A stretch of 64,000 nt of DNA from Sphingomonas cannabina (lineage in GTDB: Bacteria; Pseudomonadota; Alphaproteobacteria; Sphingomonadales; Sphingomonadaceae): positions 3,209,001 through 3,273,000 of the forward strand of contig NZ_CP090059.1 of NCBI RefSeq assembly GCF_021391395.1. Direction: 5' to 3'. Position 1 is the stretch's first letter, and each line of letters begins with the position of its first letter. Positions 60,036 through 64,000 of this stretch are shown here, in pieces. A program made the translations under genes and the position numbers. The notes under the pieces were generated by a model. That model was not told where the DNA came from, searched no databases, and saw only the letters and a list, made by a program, of their open reading frames with translations.

Positions 60036-60242
60036 TTACTTGACGCCGTCACGCTCCATGCGCTTGCGCTCGAGCTTGCGCGCGCGGCGGACCGCGGCGG
60101 CACGCTCGCGGGCGCGCTTCTCGCTCGGCTTCTCATAGTGACGGCGCAGCTTCATCTCGCGATAGACGCCCTCACGCTGCAGCTTCTTCTTGAGCGCGCG
60201 CAGCGCCTGGTCGACATTGTTGTCGCGAACGATGATCTGCAT
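60036..60242 (-). CDS. rpsU: 30S ribosomal protein S21
   Basis: 68 residues, the usual alphaproteobacterial length. It begins [25 protein letters not shown], continues [22 protein letters not shown] and ends in a basic tail. The open frame continues 16 codons upstream of 60242 but homologues start at MQIIV. Confidence 0.96.
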   Translation of the reverse strand: MQIIVRDNNVDQALRALKKKLQREGVYREMKLRRHYEKPSEKRARERAAAVRRARKLERKRMERDGVK

Positions 60243-60397
60243 AAATCCGCCAAACTCCGGTCCAAATGGAAGTGCGCCGCGAGCAAACACCCGCAGCGGG
60301 AAGCGCCGCCCCTAGCAGCGGACGCCCGGAAAGGCAAGCCGCCGAAGTGGTCCTTACGGAGGTTGCCAGGCCGCGGCCGAGGCGGCACGCCTTGGCG

Positions 60398-61612
60398 ATG
60401 ACGCCTCTGAATGCAAGCGCGGAGTTCCGGTTCGTCTGTGCCTGTTGCCGGGCGCCGGCCGATCCCGGGCGCGAGTCGGCCATTACGAACGCAAGCCGGG
60501 CCGTCACCGACTGGAGCCGCGTCGTGGCGATCGCCCGACGCCATCGGGTGATCGGGTTGACGGCCGACGGCGTCCGCCGCTGCGGCGGCGCGCCAGACGA
60601 GATCGCCGGCGAGCTGAAGGAGCTCGCCCGGAGCATGGCGGCGAACGGGCTTCGCCAAATCGCCGAGACGATCCGTCTCGATCAGGCGCTGAGGGCGGCA
60701 GGCGCGCGGCCGCTGTTCCTGAAGGGCATGCCGCTCGGCGCGCTCGCCTATGGCAATCCGCTGCTGAAGCATTCGATCGACATCGACGTGGTCGTGGAGC
60801 CGGACGCGCTCCCGGCGGCGGCGGCGGCGCTCGACGATGCCGGCTATATACGGAACACGCCCGCGCCCGATCTGCCGCCCGCCGCCCTCGCCGCCTGGTT
60901 CCGTCATGCCAAGGAAGCGAGTTGGCGCCATCCTGTTCATGGCACCTGCATCGAGCTTCACGGCCGAATCCTTCACAATCCCTTGCTCGTGCCTGCCCTC
61001 ACGGCGCGCAGTCCGCGGCAGACGGTGGCGCTGCAGTCAGGCGCCGAGGTCGAGACCCTGGCCGTGCCTGAGCTTTACGCACATCTCGTCGCGCATGGAG
61101 CGATGCATGGCTGGACCCGTCTCAAATGGCTGGCCGATCTGGCAGGGATGGTCCGCAGCGCCTCCGTTTCGGTCGCGGAGCTTCATGCCATGGCCGATGC
61201 TATGGGGGCCGGACGCTGCTCCGCACAGGCACTGTTGCTCGGCGAAGCGTTATTGGGATTGGAATTGCCGGACGCGTTGGCGAACCGACTGCGCGCCGAT
61301 CGCGCGATCCGGCGCCTCGTCCGCATAGCCCTCGGCTGCATGACCGGCCGGAACGAGACCGAGGAAAGCAGGAACCCGACCGGAATTCCGCTGGCCGTTA
61401 CCGCCTCGCAATTCCTTCTCCGCCCGAGCTGGCGCTACAAATGGGCGCAATTGCGGGCCCAATCCGCCAATCCGACCGACCGCGCACGCCTGGCGGACCG
61501 GCCGTGGCTGGCCGCGCTGGCGCCGGCGATCGGCGGGGTTCGCTGGACAGTGCGCAATCTGGGGCTGCTTCCCCGCGCCGTTCCGCTGGCGCAATCGGCG
61601 CGCGAACGATAA
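60398..61612 (+). CDS. Nucleotidyltransferase-family protein (NTP_transf_5-like)
   Basis: 404 residues. The helical N-terminus WSRVVAIARRHRVIGLTADGV precedes PLFLKGMPLGALAYG and SIDIDVVVEP (DIDVVV at 128-133), the metal Asp pair of this family, then GTCIELHGRI and ELYAHLVAHGAMHGWTRLKWLADLAG. The family is often found in polysaccharide or peptide-modification loci; the real substrate is unknown. The ATG at 60398 has no clear ribosome site; the frame is open 44 codons further, into rpsU upstream sequence. Confidence 0.85.
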   Translation: MTPLNASAEFRFVCACCRAPADPGRESAITNASRAVTDWSRVVAIARRHRVIGLTADGVRRCGGAPDEIAGELKELARSMAANGLRQIAETIRLDQALRAAGARPLFLKGMPLGALAYGNPLLKHSIDIDVVVEPDALPAAAAALDDAGYIRNTPAPDLPPAALAAWFRHAKEASWRHPVHGTCIELHGRILHNPLLVPALTARSPRQTVALQSGAEVETLAVPELYAHLVAHGAMHGWTRLKWLADLAGMVRSASVSVAELHAMADAMGAGRCSAQALLLGEALLGLELPDALANRLRADRAIRRLVRIALGCMTGRNETEESRNPTGIPLAVTASQFLLRPSWRYKWAQLRAQSANPTDRARLADRPWLAALAPAIGGVRWTVRNLGLLPRAVPLAQSARER

Positions 61613-61621
61613 TCGGGGGGC

Positions 61622-62620
61622 ATGAGCCCCTCTCCCATCCTCGTCACCGGCGCGGCCGGCTTCATCGGCCATGCCGTCGCGCATCGACTGCTCGACCGCG
61701 GCGAAACGGTGGTCGGGGTCGACAATTTCAACGACTATTACGATCCGGCCCTCAAGAAGGCACGGGCGGCGACGCTCGCGGGACGTGACGGCTTCCGCAT
61801 GGAAAGGCTCGATATCGCCGATGCCGAGGCGGTCGCGACGCTGGTGAGGGAGAGCGGGATGACGCGGATCGTCCATCTCGCCGCCCAGGCGGGGGTCCGC
61901 TACAGCCTCGACAATCCGTTCGCCTATCAGCGCTCCAACCTGGCCGGACATCTCGCGATCCTCGAAGCCGCGCGGCATGCGCCGGGCTTCGAGCATCTCG
62001 TCTATGCCTCGTCGAGCTCGGTCTATGGCGACCGGCCGCTCGACGGCTCGGGCTTTCGCGAGAGCGACCCGGTCAACGCCCCAGTCTCGCTATACGCCGC
62101 CACCAAGCGCGCCTGCGAGCTGATGAGCGCGAGCTATGCCCATCTCTATGGCATCCCGCAGACGGGTCTCAGGTTCTTCACCGTCTACGGTCCGTGGGGA
62201 CGGCCGGACATGGCCTATTTCAGCTTCACCCGCCGCATCCTCGCCGGCGAGCCCATCGAAGTGTACGGCGAAGGCAGGATGGCGCGCGACTTCACCTATA
62301 TCGACGACATCGTCGACGGGATCGTCGGCGCGCTCGACCGCCCCCCCGAGGGCAAGGCGCCGCGCATCCTCAACATCGGCGACAGCAAGCCCGTCGGGCT
62401 GATGGAGATGATCGGGACGCTGGAGAGCGCGCTCGGACGGCAGGCGGAGAAGATCATGCGGCCGATGCAGCCGGGCGATGTCACCGCGACCTATGCCGAT
62501 ATCTCCGCGCTCAACGCGCTGACCGGATATCGGCCGAAGGTGATGCTCGCCGAGGGAATCGGGAGGTTCGTCGAATGGTATCGGGGGTATCATCAATCCC
62601 GGGCGACGAACTCGCGATAA
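61622..62620 (+). CDS. NAD-dependent epimerase, UDP-glucuronate 4-epimerase-like
   Basis: 332 residues, extended SDR. ILVTGAAGFIGHAVAHRLL, VGVDNFNDYYDPALK (typical of UDP-glucuronate 4-epimerases), HLAAQAGVRYSLDNPFAY, YASSSSVYGD, YAATKRACELM (YxxxK) and FFTVYGPWGRPDMAYFSFTRRIL. It probably makes UDP-galacturonate from UDP-glucuronate. It follows the nucleotidyltransferase gene by nine bases, so the two are likely an operon. Confidence 0.9.
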   Translation: MSPSPILVTGAAGFIGHAVAHRLLDRGETVVGVDNFNDYYDPALKKARAATLAGRDGFRMERLDIADAEAVATLVRESGMTRIVHLAAQAGVRYSLDNPFAYQRSNLAGHLAILEAARHAPGFEHLVYASSSSVYGDRPLDGSGFRESDPVNAPVSLYAATKRACELMSASYAHLYGIPQTGLRFFTVYGPWGRPDMAYFSFTRRILAGEPIEVYGEGRMARDFTYIDDIVDGIVGALDRPPEGKAPRILNIGDSKPVGLMEMIGTLESALGRQAEKIMRPMQPGDVTATYADISALNALTGYRPKVMLAEGIGRFVEWYRGYHQSRATNSR

Positions 62621-62653
62621 CAGCAGGCGAGCGTCGATTGCCAGGATCGACCA

Positions 62654-63079
62654 TCATTGGTTCTCCCCTGCGGCGCTTGGGCCGCTGTAAGGCATGAGTT
62701 CCTCTAACGTCGCGACCGCATCGTCCGAGACGATGATGCGCGAATGCCAATTCCTGGGATCCACCTGTCGCATCAATTCACGGCAACGCCCGCACGGCGG
62801 CATCACATCGCCATCGCTATTCACGGCGACAATGGCGAGGATATGTGTTTTGCGGTGCTTGAGCATGTCGGCGATAGCCGCGTGTTCTGCGCAAAAACCG
62901 AGACTGCAAGCAGTGTCGATGCAGACCCCGGTGTGAATCGTATTCGACGAGGTCATCAATGCGGCCCCGACGCTAGCCGCCGAACAGTCTTCGGAACAAA
63001 TCAGCTCGTGGGCAACGGCTTTTGCTGCTGCAATCAATATCCTCGGGTTGAAGTCTTCCGCGGTGTTCTCGAGGCTCAT
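62654..63079 (-). CDS. Cytidine deaminase-family protein
   Basis: 141 residues. Zinc motifs are intact: CAEHAAI (Cys63, Glu65) and PPCGRCRELM (Cys96, Cys99). The segment SVGAALMTSSNTIHTGVCID is the substrate-side loop. Probably a cytidine or related aminohydrolase; blasticidin-S-deaminase-like and other nucleoside deaminases share this form. It is convergent with the epimerase gene. Confidence 0.85.
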   Translation of the reverse strand: MSLENTAEDFNPRILIAAAKAVAHELICSEDCSAASVGAALMTSSNTIHTGVCIDTACSLGFCAEHAAIADMLKHRKTHILAIVAVNSDGDVMPPCGRCRELMRQVDPRNWHSRIIVSDDAVATLEELMPYSGPSAAGENQ

Positions 63080-63234
63080 GTAGAAACCTTACCCCCGACG
63101 CGTCGTGAACAGAAGGTGCGGTTGAGCATAACCTCAAGCTGCTGAGCATTCGCGATTGCCGTCGAGTGAATCCGCGACCAGTTGCCGGGCACGACACTCT
63201 CAGCTTACCTTTGCCTGCAACCCTGGAGGAAGCT

Positions 63235-64000
63235 ATCGCCACGACGCGTCCGAAACCGCATCGCCTGCGTTCGATCATCGGCGGATCGGCGGGCAACCTG
63301 GTCGAATGGTACGACTGGTACGCCTATTCGGCCTTCACCCTTTATTTCGCGCCCCATTTCTTCCCCGAAGGCGACCGCACCGCGCAGCTGCTCAGCTCCG
63401 CCGCGGTGTTCGCGGTCGGCTTCCTGGTGCGGCCGCTCGGCGGGTGGTGGATGGGGGTCTATTCGGACCGCTACGGGCGCAAGGCGGGCCTCGCGCTGTC
63501 GGTGACGCTGATGTGCCTCGGCTCGTTGTTGATCGCGGTGACGCCGGGATATGAGACGATCGGAGTCGCCGCCCCTGCGCTGCTGGTGCTCGCGCGGCTG
63601 ATGCAGGGGATCTCGGTCGGCGGCGAATATGGCGCGGGGGCGACTTATCTGTCCGAGATGGCGGGGCGGCGCCACCGCGGCTTCTTCGCGAGCTTCCAGT
63701 ACGTCACATTGATCTCCGGCCAGCTCGTGGCGCTGTGCGTGCTGCTGGTGCTGCAGGCGGTGATGAGCGAGGCGGCGCTCGATGCCTGGGGCTGGCGCAT
63801 CCCCTTCGCGATCGGGGCGGGGCTGGCGGTGATCGTCTTCTACATCCGCCGGCGCCTGTCGGAGACCGAGAGCTTCGAGAACGCACGCGCCGAGGGGGCA
63901 CCGCGCTCCTCGTTCGGACGGCTGCTGACCGAGCATCCGCGCGAGTTCGCGATCGTGCTGGCGCTCACCGCCGGGGGCACGCTCGCCTTCTATGCCTATT
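63235..64000 (+). CDS. MHS-family MFS transporter, N-terminal part (runs off window)
   Basis: About 255 codons visible. GNLVEWYDWYAYSAFTLYFAPHFFPEGD, VRPLGGWWMGVYSDRYGRKAGL (the MFS loop motif) and ARLMQGISVGGEYGAGATYLSEMA are typical of the metabolite:H+ symporter family (alpha-ketoglutarate/proline-betaine-type permeases). The frame enters TRPKPHRLRSIIGG without any ATG: the codon where Met is expected is ATC (63235), five bases after GGAGG. TTG 63211 is the only upstream usual alternative. The substrate is not assignable. The C-terminus lies beyond 64000. Confidence 0.85.
   Translation, partial: MATTRPKPHRLRSIIGGSAGNLVEWYDWYAYSAFTLYFAPHFFPEGDRTAQLLSSAAVFAVGFLVRPLGGWWMGVYSDRYGRKAGLALSVTLMCLGSLLIAVTPGYETIGVAAPALLVLARLMQGISVGGEYGAGATYLSEMAGRRHRGFFASFQYVTLISGQLVALCVLLVLQAVMSEAALDAWGWRIPFAIGAGLAVIVFYIRRRLSETESFENARAEGAPRSSFGRLLTEHPREFAIVLALTAGGTLAFYAY

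Noticed and set aside
1..64000. CRISPR arrays, rRNA and tRNA genes
   Set aside because: No regularly spaced direct repeats of CRISPR type, no rRNA sequence and no tRNA cloverleaf with TTCGAnT arm were recognised by eye; a tRNAscan or Infernal run would settle it.

Overview
The window is high-G+C chromosomal DNA from an alphaproteobacterium, most likely a sphingomonad (Sphingomonas or a close relative). The grounds are the gene complement and synteny (tim44-like/secB divergent pair with mltA and smr; ubiE-ubiB-coaBC-dut; rpsT-dnaA), a Wzc/Wza/glycosylphosphotransferase exopolysaccharide locus of sphingomonad style, and many dispersed palindromic intergenic repeats. The genus is an inference from gene content; no rRNA or tRNA gene is present to confirm it.

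Layout. 1-9.2 kb: a truncated GGDEF protein, smr, mltA and tim44-like (minus), then secB, murJ and trpS (plus), a winged-helix regulator fused to a membrane domain with a divergent membrane protein, and ogt. 9.3-12.4 kb: dnaA, rpsT and mutM (minus), with a GANTC-rich dnaA upstream region. 12.4-19.9 kb: ubiE, then an eight-gene overlapping chain ubiB - membrane protein - coaBC - lipoprotein hydrolase - dut - periplasmic protein - moeB-like - DsrE-like. 20-25.3 kb: nucleotide-sugar genes galU-rfbA-rfbB (minus) and wecB-wecC (plus). 25.4-28.8 kb: a zinc-ribbon membrane protein, an M48/PDZ protease, a phosphoprotein-phosphatase-like enzyme and a small exported protein. 28.8-30 kb: degraded IS630 and IS5 transposase remnants.

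30-58.4 kb is one long minus-strand polysaccharide locus. It starts with a glycosylphosphotransferase and the UDP-GlcNAc3NAcA set wbpA-wbpB-wbpD-wbpE, followed by a Wzx flippase, a beta-helix protein, two glycosyltransferases, a Wzy-like polymerase and a MITE-like element. Next is an amidotransferase module (wbuX-like, hisH-like, hisF-like), interrupted by an LpxD-like acyltransferase, a NodB-type deacetylase and a 21-codon micro-ORF. Then come the UDP-L-FucNAc set fnlA-fnlB-fnlC, a methyltransferase, a third glycosyltransferase, a second polymerase/ligase-like protein, wza, wzc and two unrecognised genes. The predicted product is a Wzx/Wzy-type polysaccharide with 2,3-diacetamido-glucuronic acid (or its 2-epimer) and L-FucNAc, one of them probably carrying an acetamidino group.

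59-64 kb: a small membrane protein, an FKBP isomerase, rpsU, a nucleotidyltransferase-family protein, a UDP-glucuronate-epimerase-like gene, a cytidine deaminase and a truncated MHS-type transporter whose expected ATG is ATC.

The most interesting parts are the deacetylase/acyltransferase pair and micro-ORF embedded in the amidotransferase module, the mosaic base composition and TTG starts of the polysaccharide locus, the GANTC cluster before dnaA, and the nested palindromic repeats confined to the housekeeping flank.
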